DNA of 64,000 nt from Sinorhizobium saheli (GTDB lineage: Bacteria; Pseudomonadota; Alphaproteobacteria; Rhizobiales; Rhizobiaceae). Location of the stretch: assembly GCF_001651875.1 (NCBI RefSeq), contig NZ_LNQB01000063.1:36610-100609 (forward strand), read 5' to 3'. The translations under genes and the position numbers were made by a program. Shown piece by piece: positions 1 to 9,367 of the stretch (within the stretch, counting starts at the first letter, position 1; each line of letters begins with the position of its first letter). The notes under the pieces are model-generated. The model saw nothing but the letters and a program-made list of their open reading frames with translations, had not been told where the DNA came from and did not search any database.

Positions 1-485
1 GAAACCAGGCGGCTGACCTCCTCCCTGTCGCTACCAAGCGTGCGGCCCGCAAGCCAAGGATTGCGACCATCGACGACATCGGCAATCGGAGCAAGGTACA
101 TCGTCACGCCCAATGACCTGGCGGCCTTGGCATTCTCAAAACACATGCGCTCCACTTCACCAGGGGAAAGCGATCTCGCTTCCTCGAGGCTAGGCAGCGG
201 AGGCGCAAACCCCTCGAGCCGCCGAATACCTGACATCTCCTCATCGACCGCAACGATGAGGCGCGGGTTCGCAAGCTTCAACCTCGCTATCGTCTCGCGA
301 AAGGCGGACGCGGTTTCGTTCAGCAGGCGTTCCCTGGACATCCTCCTGGCGACATACTCGCCTCGCGATTCTCCAATCAGGATCGACGAGCCGCCGTTGC
401 GTAAGAACGGTTCAATGATGTCGTGGAAATCCGGCGTATCGAACGCCGGAAGGAAAACGGCCCTTGCATCCCGCTCAATCGTCAT
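1..485 (-). CDS. Glycoside hydrolase family 3 protein, N-terminal part (cut by window edge)
   Basis: The gene enters from the left edge, so only about 161 N-terminal residues are visible. They read as the TIM-barrel start of a GH3 enzyme (beta-N-acetylhexosaminidase or beta-glucosidase class). A VAVDEE strand is followed by a loop with GVTMYLAPIADV, NPW and GRTLGSD, which matches the family pattern of active-site strands (FAPVLDV...NPVIGxRSFGxD). The start is ATG at 485 with AAGGAG about 8 bases upstream. It follows the two GMC oxidoreductase genes on the same strand (77-base gap), so it is probably the next gene of that operon. The catalytic Asp lies beyond the visible part, so the substrate cannot be judged. 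Confidence 0.75.
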   Translation of the reverse strand, partial: MTIERDARAVFLPAFDTPDFHDIIEPFLRNGGSSILIGESRGEYVARRMSRERLLNETASAFRETIARLKLANPRLIVAVDEEMSGIRRLEGFAPPLPSLEEARSLSPGEVERMCFENAKAARSLGVTMYLAPIADVVDGRNPWLAGRTLGSDREEVSRLV

Positions 486-562
486 TTCCTGCTCCTTGGG
501 AGATGTTGCCGGCACCAACGACTTCGTGCCGTCGGTGGTGCCGATGCCTGTGTGTTATTTCT

Positions 563-2146
563 CTACATCGACTGCTTGAGGTGATCCGCAGCCTTCTCGC
601 CGATCATGATGCACACCGCGTTGGGATTCCCGGAGATGAGCGTCGGCATGATCGAGGCATCCGCCACACGAAGCCCGCTGACCCCGCGAACCCGAAGCTG
701 CGGGTCGACGACAGCCATGTCGTCCTCACCTGCCCGGCAGGTGCCGGCCGGGTGCAACGCGGCATGGGCCTCGCGTCGACAGAAATCTCTGATCTCCTGG
801 CGGGAAGACAGGGCGGCGGGAACATGCCGGCGAGCGAGATAGCGACGGATCGCCGGCTGCTCCATGATCTCCATCGCAAACATCGTGCCCTCCGTCAAAG
901 CCTCCAGGTCTTGCGGCTCCGCGAAATAGTTGGGGACGATCCGCGGCGGCTCGACCGGATTGGCGCTGTCGAGGCTTATCCGTCCTCGCGACCGGGGTCG
1001 TATCTGTCCGAGATTGATCGTGCAGCCGTTCCCTCCCGGCACGGCATCCACCCCTTCCTCGATGCCGGCGCCCACGACCATGAAGTACTGGATATCCGGA
1101 ACAGGCTCGTCCTTGTCGCCCCACCAGAAGGCGCCGCCTTCGATCAGATTCGACGATGCCGGCCCTCCCCTGAACAGAAGATAGTTCAAGCCTGCGAGCG
1201 CCTTCCAGTGCAGCTTCTTGTACTTGTCGTAGCTGTGGGGCCCGGTCAGCTGGTAGATGAGCGATATCTCGATGTGATCCTGGAGGTTCTGCCCGACACC
1301 GGGCAGATCGGCATTGACCTTGATGCCTTGCTTCTGGAGATGTTCGGCCGGTCCGATGCCGGACAACATCAGCAGCTTCGGCGAATTGATCGCTCCGGCA
1401 GACAGGACGACCTCCCGCTCGGCGCGCAGGATCTGAGTTCGCCCGCCCTTCGCGAATTCGACGCCGACCGCTCTTCCTTTTTCGATGATTATTCGCGTTA
1501 CTCGCGCCCCGGTCTCAATCCGCAAATTGCGTCGCTTTCGCGCCGGGCGGATATAGGCGGCAGCGGCGCTGCTGCGCCGGCCGTTTCGCGCGGTAATCTG
1601 ATAAAGACCGCACCCCGCCTGGTCGCCCCCGTTGAAGTCCGCATTGTAGGGCAGGCCTGCCTGCTGGCAGGCGAGCAGCCATGCCCGCGTCAGGGGATGG
1701 ATGTAGTCGATGTCCGAAACCCCCAGTGGACCGCCAGTCGCATGGCTCTCGTTGCAGAAGCGGTTGTTGTCCTCCGCCTTTAGGAAGTAGGGCAGGACAT
1801 CGCGATAGCCCCAACCCGTCGCGCCGAGCTCCACCCAGCGCTCGTAGTCGGAAGGAACGCCCCGGATGTAGATCATCGCATTGACGGAGCTCCCTCCCCC
1901 GAGGACGCTCGCCTGCACCATGGTCGGGGCCTCGGAGCGATCCTGCTCCGGTCTCGGGATCCAGGGCATGCGCTTCAGCAAGGAACCCTGCGCCGTCTTG
2001 TAGTAGGCGCCCGGGATGTGGATGTACGGATTGACGTCTCTCGGTCCTTCTTCCAGAAGGACGACCGAGCAGTCCGGATCCTCGGACAGGCGAGAGGCGA
2101 CCACGCAGCCGGTGGAGCCGCCGCCAACGACGATGTAGTCAACCAT
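563..2146 (-). CDS. GMC family oxidoreductase (choline dehydrogenase-like)
   Basis: A 527-residue FAD-dependent alcohol or sugar dehydrogenase of the glucose-methanol-choline family. The N-terminus holds the dinucleotide fold (VVGGGSTG, residues about 6-13, with an acidic strand end VVLLEEG). SVLGGGSSVNAMIYIRG is GMC signature 1, and INSPKLLMLSGIGP is signature 2. The C-terminal block has HPAGTC (likely catalytic His near 464) and GNPNA. The length is normal for the family. The start at 2146 has GGGGAGGA upstream. It lies 21 bases after another GMC gene and downstream of a sugar-type ABC importer, which suggests oxidation of an imported polyol or sugar derivative. The substrate is inferred only as a class. 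Confidence 0.88.
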   Translation of the reverse strand: MVDYIVVGGGSTGCVVASRLSEDPDCSVVLLEEGPRDVNPYIHIPGAYYKTAQGSLLKRMPWIPRPEQDRSEAPTMVQASVLGGGSSVNAMIYIRGVPSDYERWVELGATGWGYRDVLPYFLKAEDNNRFCNESHATGGPLGVSDIDYIHPLTRAWLLACQQAGLPYNADFNGGDQAGCGLYQITARNGRRSSAAAAYIRPARKRRNLRIETGARVTRIIIEKGRAVGVEFAKGGRTQILRAEREVVLSAGAINSPKLLMLSGIGPAEHLQKQGIKVNADLPGVGQNLQDHIEISLIYQLTGPHSYDKYKKLHWKALAGLNYLLFRGGPASSNLIEGGAFWWGDKDEPVPDIQYFMVVGAGIEEGVDAVPGGNGCTINLGQIRPRSRGRISLDSANPVEPPRIVPNYFAEPQDLEALTEGTMFAMEIMEQPAIRRYLARRHVPAALSSRQEIRDFCRREAHAALHPAGTCRAGEDDMAVVDPQLRVRGVSGLRVADASIMPTLISGNPNAVCIMIGEKAADHLKQSM

Positions 2147-2167
2147 TCAGGTCCTCCCCCGCTCGAT

Positions 2168-3667
2168 TTACAACCGTGCCTTGATCGCATGCCCGGCCTT
2201 GATCGCCAGCGCCGCGACCGTCAGGGCGGGGTTGACCGCTGCCGATGTCGGCAGCACCGAAGCATCGGTGATGTAGAGATTGTCGAGGTCGTGTGACCGG
2301 CAGTCGAGCGACACGACCGACGTCTTCGGGTCATTGCCCAGCCTTGCCGTTCCGCACTGGTGCGAGGTCGTCTTGCGGCCGAAGGTGCGCGTGAGCACGA
2401 TCGGAAAGCCCGCCTTGCGCATGACCTGCCGGGTTCTCTTGATCAGCGTTTCGTGGGCACGCATGTTGGAGCGCACCCAATGCATGACTATCCTGCCGTC
2501 CCGCACCATGACGCGGCTTTCGGGGTTCGGCAGGTCCTCGCTCGTCAGGAACCATCCGTAGGCATAGCGCGCCATCAGCCTTGCGATCCATGCGGGCACC
2601 GTCGGCGTCTGTGCCTTGAGGATATTGCCGGTGATATGGCCGAGCAGCTGGACATTGCCCAGCGGCAGACCGGTGTCCGGGTCCCTGTTGTAGAAATCGT
2701 TGAAGGCCAGGGTCTTCTGGTAGACGGCGGTGTTCGGAGACCTTGGATCGATCGTCAGCATCGCCGTCGTATTGTGGTTCATGAAGTTGCGGCCGAGCTG
2801 ATCGGAGCTGTTGCCGAGGCCGCTGGGATGCGCGCCATTGGCGGATCGCAGCAGCAGGGCGGCGGACTGGACCGCGCCGGCGGCGACCGCGAAGATATCG
2901 GCGCCGATCCGCTGCTCCACACCGTCTTTGATGAACGCGGCGGCCGTCACCTTCGTGCCGGAGGGGTCCGTTTCCAGCCGCACCACATTGGCGCCGGTGA
3001 TGACGCTGACATTCGGGTGCGTGAGGGCACTGGCCAGCGGGCCGACCTCCGCGTCGATCTTGCCGCGGCCGGTGTTCGGGAAGGCGTCCCACCCCGTCTT
3101 CGCCCGTCTAAGCCACTCCTCGATGTCGATCGCCAGCGGCAGGCTTGCCGGATGAACGCCGGCCTTGCGCAGCCTTTGGCGCACCGCGGCGATCGCCGGC
3201 TCGTCCGGGACGGCCGGGAAGCGGAAGGGATGCGACCGGGGCGGGTCGGTCGGATCCTCGCCCGCCGCGCCGCGAACGCCATAGATTTCCTCCGCCCGCT
3301 CATACCAGGGCTCCATGTCGGCATAGCCGAGCGGCCAGCCGGGCGATCTGCCTTCCATGTGCGGCCGGGGCAAAAAATCTTCGGCCCGGTAGCGGTACAT
3401 CACCGCGCCGAAGAATTTCGAATTGCCGCCGACATAGTAGTAGTTGCCGGGCAGGAACGACTCGCCATCCGTCCCCACCCATTCTTCGGTCGACCTGTAG
3501 AAACCCTTCTGGAAGATCGCGATGTCGTCGCGAGCCTCGGGCGTGTCCTCGAGATACTCTCCGCGCTCGAGAATGACGATCCGCTTGCCGGTGTCGGCGA
3601 GGCTATAGGCGAGCGAGCTGCCGCCGACCCCCGAGCCGATAATGACGATGTCCACTGCCTGCCGCAT
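2168..3667 (-). CDS. GMC family oxidoreductase, second paralogue
   Basis: A 499-residue flavoprotein. It begins with a classical FAD-binding fold (IVIIGSGVGGSSLAYSLA, residues about 7-24, then VILERGE). The C-terminal GMC_oxred_C block has HQCGTARLG, then LYITDASVLPTSAAVNPALT with the conserved Asn-Pro. It is not a close copy of the neighbouring GMC gene: its C-terminal block is of the gluconate/fructose dehydrogenase-like type (HQCGT instead of HPAGT). It starts 11 bases after the ABC ATPase gene and ends 21 bases before the next GMC gene, so the three are almost certainly co-transcribed. No signal peptide was seen, so a cytoplasmic location is likely. Confidence 0.87.
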   Translation of the reverse strand: MRQAVDIVIIGSGVGGSSLAYSLADTGKRIVILERGEYLEDTPEARDDIAIFQKGFYRSTEEWVGTDGESFLPGNYYYVGGNSKFFGAVMYRYRAEDFLPRPHMEGRSPGWPLGYADMEPWYERAEEIYGVRGAAGEDPTDPPRSHPFRFPAVPDEPAIAAVRQRLRKAGVHPASLPLAIDIEEWLRRAKTGWDAFPNTGRGKIDAEVGPLASALTHPNVSVITGANVVRLETDPSGTKVTAAAFIKDGVEQRIGADIFAVAAGAVQSAALLLRSANGAHPSGLGNSSDQLGRNFMNHNTTAMLTIDPRSPNTAVYQKTLAFNDFYNRDPDTGLPLGNVQLLGHITGNILKAQTPTVPAWIARLMARYAYGWFLTSEDLPNPESRVMVRDGRIVMHWVRSNMRAHETLIKRTRQVMRKAGFPIVLTRTFGRKTTSHQCGTARLGNDPKTSVVSLDCRSHDLDNLYITDASVLPTSAAVNPALTVAALAIKAGHAIKARL

Positions 3668-3678
3668 GGAATACCCCG

Positions 3679-4779
3679 TCAGTTGATCAGTTCCTCGCTG
3701 TCGGGATCGAAGAGCACGACCTTCGATCTATCGACGGCGAGTATTGCCGAGGCGCGTGCATTCACTTGCTTCGGCGGCAACCGGGCCGTGACCTCGACGC
3801 CGCCGAGTTGGAATACGGCGAGCGTGTCGGGGCCCGTCGGCTCCACCACATCGACGTCGACCGAGATTGCGCCCTGCGCCTGCCCGTTTCCGACGCTGAA
3901 CATTTCGGGCCGAATGCCGAAGAGCACCTTGCGGCCGGCATATCTGGAGGCCGCCCGGCTGGACAGTTGGATCCCTGGAATGCGCACCGCCGGCCTCATC
4001 GCCATGTCGATGACGGCGGTTGCGCTACCGCCCTCGATCTCGACCTTTCCTGGAATGATGTTCATCGCAGGCGAGCCGACGAACTTTGCGACATAGACGT
4101 TCGCCGGCCGGTCGTAGACGGTTTGCGGGTCGTCGAGCTGCTGCACGACACCGCCCTTCATCACCGCCACGCGGGTCGCCAGCGTCATCGCTTCGATCTG
4201 GTCGTGGGTGACATAGACGATCGTCGTGCCGAGCCGCGCGTGCAGGCGCTTGATCTCGGTGCGCATGTCGACACGAAGCTTTGCGTCGAGGTTCGACAGC
4301 GGCTCATCGAACAGGAACAGCTTGGGCTGGCGCACGATGGCCCGACCCATCGCAACGCGCTGGCGCTGACCGCCGGAGAGTTGCGAGGGTTTGCGATCCA
4401 GGAGGTGCGTGATCTGCAGCAGGTCGGCGGCAGCTCGAACGGCCTTGTCGCGCTGGGCTGCCGGGACCCCGCGGATCTTCATGCCGAACTCGATGTTCCG
4501 GCGAACCGTCATCGTCGGATAGAGCGCATAGGACTGGAACACCATGGCGATGTCCCGATCCTTCGGCGACAGCTCGTTCACGACCTTTCCGGCAATCCGG
4601 ACCTCGCCGCCGGAAATGTTCTCCAGGCCGGCAATCATGTTCAGGAGCGTCGACTTTCCGCATCCGGACGGGCCGAGAAGCACGAGGAAGTCGCCCGTGC
4701 CGATCGAGATGCTCACCTCCTTGAGGACTTCGAGAGAGCCGTAGGTTTTGCGAACGCGGTCGATTTCAAGAGTGGACAT
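3679..4779 (-). CDS. ABC transporter ATP-binding protein, sugar import (UgpC/MsmK type)
   Basis: A 366-residue ATPase of the CUT1 carbohydrate importer class. Visible motifs in order are Walker [10 protein letters not shown], the Q-loop [12 protein letters not shown], the signature [15 protein letters not shown], Walker [17 protein letters not shown] and the switch His in [13 protein letters not shown]-terminal TOBE/MalK regulatory domain includes GIRPEMF. The length matches MalK/UgpC. The start is 4 bases after the stop of the permease gene. It energises the importer formed with the two permeases and the binding protein immediately upstream on the same strand. Confidence 0.93.
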   Translation of the reverse strand: MSTLEIDRVRKTYGSLEVLKEVSISIGTGDFLVLLGPSGCGKSTLLNMIAGLENISGGEVRIAGKVVNELSPKDRDIAMVFQSYALYPTMTVRRNIEFGMKIRGVPAAQRDKAVRAAADLLQITHLLDRKPSQLSGGQRQRVAMGRAIVRQPKLFLFDEPLSNLDAKLRVDMRTEIKRLHARLGTTIVYVTHDQIEAMTLATRVAVMKGGVVQQLDDPQTVYDRPANVYVAKFVGSPAMNIIPGKVEIEGGSATAVIDMAMRPAVRIPGIQLSSRAASRYAGRKVLFGIRPEMFSVGNGQAQGAISVDVDVVEPTGPDTLAVFQLGGVEVTARLPPKQVNARASAILAVDRSKVVLFDPDSEELIN

Positions 4780-4783
4780 GGGA

Positions 4784-5689
4784 TCAGCCTTTCACTGCGC
4801 CGGCCGTCAGTCCGCGGACGAAGTAGCGTCCTGCGATGATGTAGACCAAAAGGGTGGGAATGGCGGCGATCATGGCTGCGGCCATGTCGACGTTGTACTG
4901 TTTGCGCCCGGTGGTGACGTTGACGATGTTGTTGAGCGCAACCGTCATCGGGCTGTTGCCGCCGGACGTGAACGAGACACCGAACAGGAAGTCGTTCCAG
5001 ATCTGCGTGAACTGCCAGATGCAGGAGACCACGATGATCGGGATCGACGTAGGCAGGATGACGCTCCAGAAGATCCTGAAGAAGCCGGCCCCGTCGACCA
5101 TCGCGGCCTTGGTAAGCTCGTCGGGCAGCGAGACGAAAAAGTTCCGGAAGAACAGCGTCGTGAAGCAGATGCCGTAGGCGACATGGACGAACACGAGACC
5201 GGGAATGCTGCCCGCAAGCCCGAGGAGTCCCAGCGTCCGGGCCATCGGGATGAGGATCGCCTGATAGGGCAGGAAGCATCCGAAGAGCAGCAAGCCGAAG
5301 ACGAAGTTTGCACCCGGAAATCGCCACTTCGTCAGAATGTAGCCGTTGATGGCGCCGATGCCGGTCGAAAGGACGACGGCCGGAATGACCATGAGCAGCG
5401 AATTGGTGAAATAGGGCTTCAGACCCGTGCACTCGGTGCCGATGCAGGCCTCGGACCAGGCGGCACGCCAGGCCTCGAGCGTGACCGTTTGCGGCAGTCC
5501 GATGAAGGAGCCGCCATAGATTTCATCGAGCGGCTTGAGCGAGGTCACCACCATCACCCACAGGGGCATCAGGTAGAGAGCCGCCATGACACAGAGCGGA
5601 CCATAGATGAGCAGGCGACCGAGACGCATGCGAGTTTTCCGCGGGAGTGCTTCGTCGATCGGTTTGTGCTGCGCGAGGGCGTTAGCCAT
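4784..5689 (-). CDS. Carbohydrate ABC transporter permease (MalG/UgpE type)
   Basis: A 301-residue inner-membrane permease with about six hydrophobic segments. The first is near residues 30-50 ([17 protein letters not shown]). The binding-protein-dependent transport EAA loop ([19 protein letters not shown]) is near two-thirds of the length. Its start overlaps the end of the preceding permease gene by 8 bases, a sign of coupled translation. The large periplasmic loop contains two Cys residues (CIGTECTG), unusual in this family and possibly a disulfide. The substrate is presumably a sugar, polyol or derivative. Confidence 0.92.
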   Translation of the reverse strand: MANALAQHKPIDEALPRKTRMRLGRLLIYGPLCVMAALYLMPLWVMVVTSLKPLDEIYGGSFIGLPQTVTLEAWRAAWSEACIGTECTGLKPYFTNSLLMVIPAVVLSTGIGAINGYILTKWRFPGANFVFGLLLFGCFLPYQAILIPMARTLGLLGLAGSIPGLVFVHVAYGICFTTLFFRNFFVSLPDELTKAAMVDGAGFFRIFWSVILPTSIPIIVVSCIWQFTQIWNDFLFGVSFTSGGNSPMTVALNNIVNVTTGRKQYNVDMAAAMIAAIPTLLVYIIAGRYFVRGLTAGAVKG

Positions 5690-6575
5690 TGTTGCGCTCC
5701 CGAAGTTCGGAATAGAGGTAGGGGACGATAATCGCCGCGACGGTCATGAGCATCATGATGGCGCTCGCTGCCCCGACGCCCATCTGGTTCCTGCGGAAGG
5801 TCGCGGAGAACATGAAGGTCGACGGAAGTTCCGTGGCCGATCCCGGACCGCCATTCGTCAGCGCCAGCACGAGGTCGAAGCTCTTGATGGCGATATAGCT
5901 CAAAAGAACGATGACGCTCAGCATCGCCGGGCGCAGCATCGGGATGATGATCTGCCGATAGATGAGCGGCAGGCCCGCGCCCTCGATCTGCGCCGCCTTG
6001 ATGACCGAGTTGTCGATGCCTCTGAGGCCCGCCAGGAAGATCGCCATGGCGAAGCCCGAGGATTGCCAGACGCCAGCGATGACGACGGTGTAGATCGCCA
6101 TGTTCGGATCGGTGATCCAGTCGAAGGTAAAGCTCGTCCAGCCGAGTTCGTTGACGACCTTCTGGATGCCGAGGCCGGGGTTCATGATCCATTTCCATGC
6201 CGTGCCGGTAACGATGAACGACAGGGCCATCGGATAGAGATAGACCGCCCTCAGGAACCCCTCCGCCCGGATATTCTGGTCGAGCAGGATCGCCATCAAC
6301 AGCCCGATCCCGGTCGAGAGCGACAGGAAGAGCGCAGAGAAGATCAACAGGTTCGCGACGGCAGTGTGCCAGCGCGGCGTCGCCCACAGCCGGACGAATT
6401 GCTCCAGGCCCACGAAGTCGTAGACCGGCACGAACTTCGAGGAGGTGAAAGAGATCACGCCCGTCCAGAGGATGAACAGGTAGACCGTGACGATGACGAC
6501 GAGCAGGCTGGGAGCGACGACAATGCGTGGAAGCCAGCCTGCCAATCGCGATGAAAAGCTTTTGGCGGCGTTCAT
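5682..6575 (-). CDS. Carbohydrate ABC transporter permease (MalF/UgpA type)
   Basis: A 297-residue permease with an N-terminal membrane segment (VVAPSLLVVIVTVYLFILW, about residues 20-38). The EAA loop reads AAQIEGAGLPLIYRQIIIP and is followed by LLSYIAIKSFDLVLALTNGGPG, a stretch typical of MalF/UgpA-type subunits. It pairs with the next permease to form the membrane channel. A strong GC-rich hairpin (6608-6631) separates it from the upstream binding-protein gene. That is a common way to keep binding protein in excess over permease. Confidence 0.92.
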   Translation of the reverse strand: MNAAKSFSSRLAGWLPRIVVAPSLLVVIVTVYLFILWTGVISFTSSKFVPVYDFVGLEQFVRLWATPRWHTAVANLLIFSALFLSLSTGIGLLMAILLDQNIRAEGFLRAVYLYPMALSFIVTGTAWKWIMNPGLGIQKVVNELGWTSFTFDWITDPNMAIYTVVIAGVWQSSGFAMAIFLAGLRGIDNSVIKAAQIEGAGLPLIYRQIIIPMLRPAMLSVIVLLSYIAIKSFDLVLALTNGGPGSATELPSTFMFSATFRRNQMGVGAASAIMMLMTVAAIIVPYLYSELRERNNG

Positions 6576-6607
6576 GAGCTAGCTCCGATGACCGGGTCCA
6601 ATGAGGG

Positions 6608-6631
6608 GGCCGGGTGCCGGGGCACCCGGCC
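6608..6631 (-). other. Intercistronic stem-loop between binding-protein and permease genes
   Basis: A near-perfect inverted repeat (GGCCGGGTGCC at 6608-6618 against GGCACCCGGCC at 6621-6631) lies in the 62-base gap between the solute-binding protein stop and the first permease start. There is no T-run after it on the minus strand. It is more likely an mRNA-stabilising or attenuating hairpin than a full terminator. This is known for binding-protein operons in general and inferred here. Confidence 0.6.
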
Positions 6632-6637
6632 GGTATG

Positions 6638-7885
6638 TCAGCGGGCGTTGTCGATGCCTTCGACGAGCATCTTGACCGCGTCTTCGGAAGACATGCTGCC
6701 GACGAAGAACTGGGCGGCGACATCGCCGAAGACGGCTGCGAATTCCGGCTTGGCGGCGAAGCCGTGCGTCATCGCGCCCAGCATGCTGCCAGCCTTGATG
6801 GCTTCGGCACGCTCGTTGAAGCCGAGTTTCGCGCAGTCGTCGAACTCATCCACGGAGACATCCGTTCGCGCCGGGATGGAACCCTTGATCAGGTTGAATT
6901 CCTTCTGCACCTTGGGGTCCATGATCGTTTCGGCGAGCGCCACCTGGGCCTTCTGGACAGTCTCGTCCTTCACGGTGAACATGCCGAAGCTGTCGATGAC
7001 GTATTGGAACGTCGGCACCTTGGCCGGCGTCGCGAAGCAGTAGAAATCGGTGTTCGGCTTCAGCCCCTTGGCCAGGAATTCGCCCTTCGCCCAGTCTCCC
7101 ATGAACTGCATCGCGGCTTCGCCATTGATGACCATGCCGGTGGCGACGGCCCAGTCCCGGCCGACGAAGTTGTCGTCGACGAGGCCGCGAACCTCGCGCA
7201 GGGCGTCGAATACCTTGACCATTTCCGGACTGTTCAGGGTCGCCGGATCGAGGTCGATCGCCGCCTTCTTGTAGAATTCCGGCCCGTGCAGGTCCGACAG
7301 CAGCGCATCGAAGATGATGCCGATCTGCCAGGGCTCGTCGCCCATCGCGACCGGGGTGACGCCTTTCTCCTCGAGCTTCTTGCCGGCTGCGATCAGCTCT
7401 GCCCATGTCTTCGGAACGGCGATGCCGGCCGCGTCGAAGATTTTCTTGTTGGCCCATACCCAGTTCTGCCGATGCATGTTGATCGGTGCCGCGATGAAGG
7501 CGTCTCCGGCGGTGACGAAAGTGAGCAATTGCGGGGGCAGCGCCTCGCGCCAGCCGCCGGCACTCGCAAGGTCGTTCAGATCGCGAACGACCCCTTGCTC
7601 CGCCCATTGCGGACCTTCCCAGCCGAGAAACTGCATTGCGCCGGGCGGGTCGCCCGAAGTCAGGCGCGACCTCAGGGCCTGCTGCGCGTTCGCACCGCTC
7701 ATCCCTCCGACGGCCGAATCCTTCCACTGGAAACCCTTGGTCTCCAGGTCCTTGCGGATGACGTTGAGCGCGTTGACTTCGCTTTGCGAAACCCAGTGGT
7801 GGAGAACCTCGATCGTGCCTTCCGCACGCGCGGCCGCCGGCACCAGCATCGTGGCGGCGACGAGACTTGCAAGAAACTTCGACAT
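6638..7885 (-). CDS. Extracellular solute-binding protein, sugar ABC importer (family 1)
   Basis: A 415-residue periplasmic binding protein. The N-terminus is a clear signal peptide (MSKFLASLVAATMLVPAAARA, cleavage near residue 21). The mature part starts EGTIEVLHHW, typical of family-1 carbohydrate binders. Later segments such as PKTWAELIAAGKKLEEKGVTP and AAMQFMGDWAKGEF are typical of this family. A GAGAGG ribosome site precedes the start. It captures the substrate for the two permeases and the ATPase encoded downstream. It follows the histidinol-dehydrogenase-family gene by 62 bases on the same strand. Confidence 0.92.
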   Translation of the reverse strand: MSKFLASLVAATMLVPAAARAEGTIEVLHHWVSQSEVNALNVIRKDLETKGFQWKDSAVGGMSGANAQQALRSRLTSGDPPGAMQFLGWEGPQWAEQGVVRDLNDLASAGGWREALPPQLLTFVTAGDAFIAAPINMHRQNWVWANKKIFDAAGIAVPKTWAELIAAGKKLEEKGVTPVAMGDEPWQIGIIFDALLSDLHGPEFYKKAAIDLDPATLNSPEMVKVFDALREVRGLVDDNFVGRDWAVATGMVINGEAAMQFMGDWAKGEFLAKGLKPNTDFYCFATPAKVPTFQYVIDSFGMFTVKDETVQKAQVALAETIMDPKVQKEFNLIKGSIPARTDVSVDEFDDCAKLGFNERAEAIKAGSMLGAMTHGFAAKPEFAAVFGDVAAQFFVGSMSSEDAVKMLVEGIDNAR

Positions 7886-7947
7886 CTATTCATTCCTCTC
7901 TGGTTACGGTTGATCGCTGGCCCTTGGCAGGCTCTCTCTGCGCGAAA

Positions 7948-9264
7948 TTATTGGTTGGGGTCTGCCGGCATGGCGTAGCCGACGTTCTTGCGGCCGTAGC
8001 GGCGAACGCGGATGTTCGACTGCTCCGCGTGGCCGGCAAATCCTTCCATGAGGCAAAGTCGCGAGCCGTATTGCCCGATCAAAGCGGATGCCTCGTCCGT
8101 CTCGATACGCTGGTAGGTGCAGGTCTTGAGAAACTTCCCGACCCAGAGGCCGCCGGTGTAGCGGGCAGCCCGGTTCGTCGGCAGCGTGTGGTTGGTACCG
8201 ATGACCTTGTCCCCGAAGGAGACGTTGGTGCGGGCACCAAGGAAGAGCGCGCCGTAATTGCGCATATTGTCGAGGAAGTAATCGGGATCGCGGGTGAGGA
8301 CCTGGACGTGCTCGGAGGCAATCCGGTCACCCTCGGCGACCATCTCGTCGATCGTGTCGCATAGGATGATCTCGCCGAAGTCTCCCCAGGCCTTTGCGGC
8401 AATCGCCGCCGTCGGCAGGATCTTCAGGAGGCGATCGATTTCACTGAGGGTATCGCGGGCGAGCCTTTCCGAGTTCGTGATCAGAACCGCGGGCGAGTTG
8501 ACGCCGTGCTCGGCCTGTCCGAGGAGGTCGGTCGCGACCAGCTCGCCATCGACGCTGTCGTCGGCGATGACAAGCGTTTCGGTCGGGCCGGCGAAGAGAT
8601 CGATGCCGACCCTCCCGAAGAGCAGCCGCTTGGCCTCGGCGACATAGGCGTTGCCGGGGCCGGCCAGCATGTCGACGGGTGCGATCGTTTCCGTCCCGTA
8701 AGCCATGGCCGCGATCGCCTGGACACCGCCGAGGCAATAGATCTCGTCGGCGCCGGCGAGCGCCTGGGCAGCGACGATCTTCTCGGAGATCCTGCCCTGG
8801 AAAGGCGGGGCGCAGGTGATGACGCGCTCGCAGCCGGCAACCCGCGCGGTCAGCACCGTCATATGCGCCGAAGCCAGCAGCGGATATCTGCCACCGGGAA
8901 CATAGCAGCCGACATTCTGGATCGGCACGTTGCGATGACCGAGGATCACGCCTGGAAGCGTCTCGACCTCGAGATCGGTCAGTGCTGCCTTCTGGGCCTC
9001 CGCAAACTTGCGAACCTGGTCCTGGGCGAAATCGAGGTCTTCGCGTTGCTGCTTCGTGAGGGCGTTGATGGATCGTTCGATTTCCAGCTTCGAAAGGCGA
9101 TAGGATTCGCGATCGAGCTTGTCGAACCGGATCGACAGTTCGCGAACTGCCCTGTCCCCACCCTGCCTGACTTCTGCGAGAAGCGCTTCGACTGCTTTCG
9201 TCACCGCGCCGTCGGTACCGCTTTCTTCTACGGAGGCCCGGGCTGATTTGATGTGCCGTATCAT
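7948..9264 (-). CDS. Histidinol dehydrogenase family enzyme, probably catabolic (HpsN-like)
   Basis: A 438-residue NAD- and zinc-dependent dehydrogenase of the HisD fold. Family residues are visible: GQAEHG near 249-254 (Gln and His of the zinc site), SEHVQV near 316 (catalytic Glu-His pair) and GFAGHAE near 411 (zinc His). No other his genes are nearby. It sits in a sugar-type ABC and oxidoreductase operon, so a biosynthetic role in histidine is unlikely. The known catabolic branch of this family, sulfopropanediol 3-dehydrogenase (HpsN), has a similar length. That substrate is only one possibility, because none of the usual sulfonate genes are recognised nearby. The start has GAAGAG upstream. 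Confidence 0.8.
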   Translation of the reverse strand: MIRHIKSARASVEESGTDGAVTKAVEALLAEVRQGGDRAVRELSIRFDKLDRESYRLSKLEIERSINALTKQQREDLDFAQDQVRKFAEAQKAALTDLEVETLPGVILGHRNVPIQNVGCYVPGGRYPLLASAHMTVLTARVAGCERVITCAPPFQGRISEKIVAAQALAGADEIYCLGGVQAIAAMAYGTETIAPVDMLAGPGNAYVAEAKRLLFGRVGIDLFAGPTETLVIADDSVDGELVATDLLGQAEHGVNSPAVLITNSERLARDTLSEIDRLLKILPTAAIAAKAWGDFGEIILCDTIDEMVAEGDRIASEHVQVLTRDPDYFLDNMRNYGALFLGARTNVSFGDKVIGTNHTLPTNRAARYTGGLWVGKFLKTCTYQRIETDEASALIGQYGSRLCLMEGFAGHAEQSNIRVRRYGRKNVGYAMPADPNQ

Positions 9265-9367
9265 GACAAAGACTCTTCGTTTACGGTCGCCGCAAGCGCC
9301 GCACTCTCAAGGTTAGGGATGGTGGGGTGCGAGGGCGGCGCGATCGCCCCCTCGCCTGCTGCATGTC

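Noticed and set aside
464..1783. A 439-codon plus-strand frame opposite the first GMC gene
   Set aside because: It is antisense to an intact GMC oxidoreductase and has no family pattern; GC-bias shadow.
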